Source: an uncultured Steroidobacter sp.
GTDB lineage: Bacteria; Pseudomonadota; Gammaproteobacteria; Steroidobacterales; Steroidobacteraceae
NCBI RefSeq assembly: GCF_937958065.1
Contig: NZ_CALFXI010000035.1
Location: 47,216 to 111,215 of the forward strand
Direction of reading: 5' to 3'
DNA: 64,000 nucleotides
Part shown: positions 63,967 through 64,000 of the stretch, piece after piece
Layout: each line of letters opens with the position of its first letter
Numbering within the stretch: position 1 is the first letter of the stretch
Position numbers and translations under genes: made by a program
The notes under the pieces: model-generated
The model's database searches: none
Told to the model about the DNA's origin: nothing
The model's input: the letters and a program-made list of their open reading frames with translations, nothing else

Positions 63967-64000
63967 ATGGTTGCGCCGGGTTGGACGGTTCCGCGACGGA
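63967..64000 (+). CDS. possible gene start at the window edge
   Basis: ATG at 63967 preceded by ATGGGGATACTCTCG (GGGGA about nine bases upstream) opens a frame of 11 codons, beginning MVAPGWTVPRR, to the window end. Too short to identify. Confidence 0.25.
   Translation, partial: MVAPGWTVPRR

Noticed and set aside
1..64000. tRNA, rRNA, insertion sequences, prophage, CRISPR arrays
   Set aside because: None seen on reading; no transposase, integrase or Cas protein is encoded. A dedicated tRNA and ncRNA search was not possible.

Overview
Organism. The window is GC-rich and gene-dense on both strands. It carries a complete hopanoid (hpn) gene cluster, a giant type V autotransporter with an ESPR-type signal peptide, a homospermidine synthase, and c-di-GMP and two-component signalling genes. 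This combination points to a Gram-negative proteobacterium, most likely a gammaproteobacterium of the Steroidobacteraceae/Nevskiales kind. That placement is an inference from gene content; no rRNA or housekeeping marker is present.

Layout. 1-1065: 3'-truncated homospermidine synthase. 1143-3715: minus-strand signalling genes (stand-alone receiver, small membrane protein, PAS-GGDEF-EAL). 3726-18840: a degenerate tandem duplication built around a 4299-codon autotransporter (4486-17385), with relics of a second autotransporter and of a beta-propeller gene on its left. 18020-21468: lipoprotein, then a MarR / S41 protease / beta-propeller operon. 21580-25292: YtrA-type regulator with a membrane protein, phospholipase D-like protein, universal stress protein. 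25474-30529: periplasmic sugar or alcohol oxidation and isomerisation genes, with two LacI/GntR-type palindromes. 30632-33760: LuxR-type regulator and a large lipoprotein whose 3' ends overlap.

33928-52044 is the hopanoid island, in three transcription units: idi-hpnH-hpnM-pseudo-prenyltransferase-dxs (minus), hpnI-J-K-L-diiron protein (plus), and squalene synthase-shc-hpnG-hpnN-hpnA (minus). Together they run from the MEP pathway (dxs, idi) through squalene and hopene to adenosylhopane, ribosylhopane and further polar head groups, then to transport (hpnM, hpnN). A divergent response regulator/7TM-DISM histidine kinase pair follows (52309-55189).

55440-59892: a second, smaller autotransporter, a DUF378 protein and two DUF2382 stress proteins. 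59971-63421: an orphan CcdA-like antitoxin, then an operon of an Aat-like aminoacyl-tRNA transferase homologue, a GAMT-like methyltransferase and a metallophosphoesterase with a large unrecognised C-terminal region. This last operon is my best candidate for an undescribed system. A possible gene start lies at the right edge.
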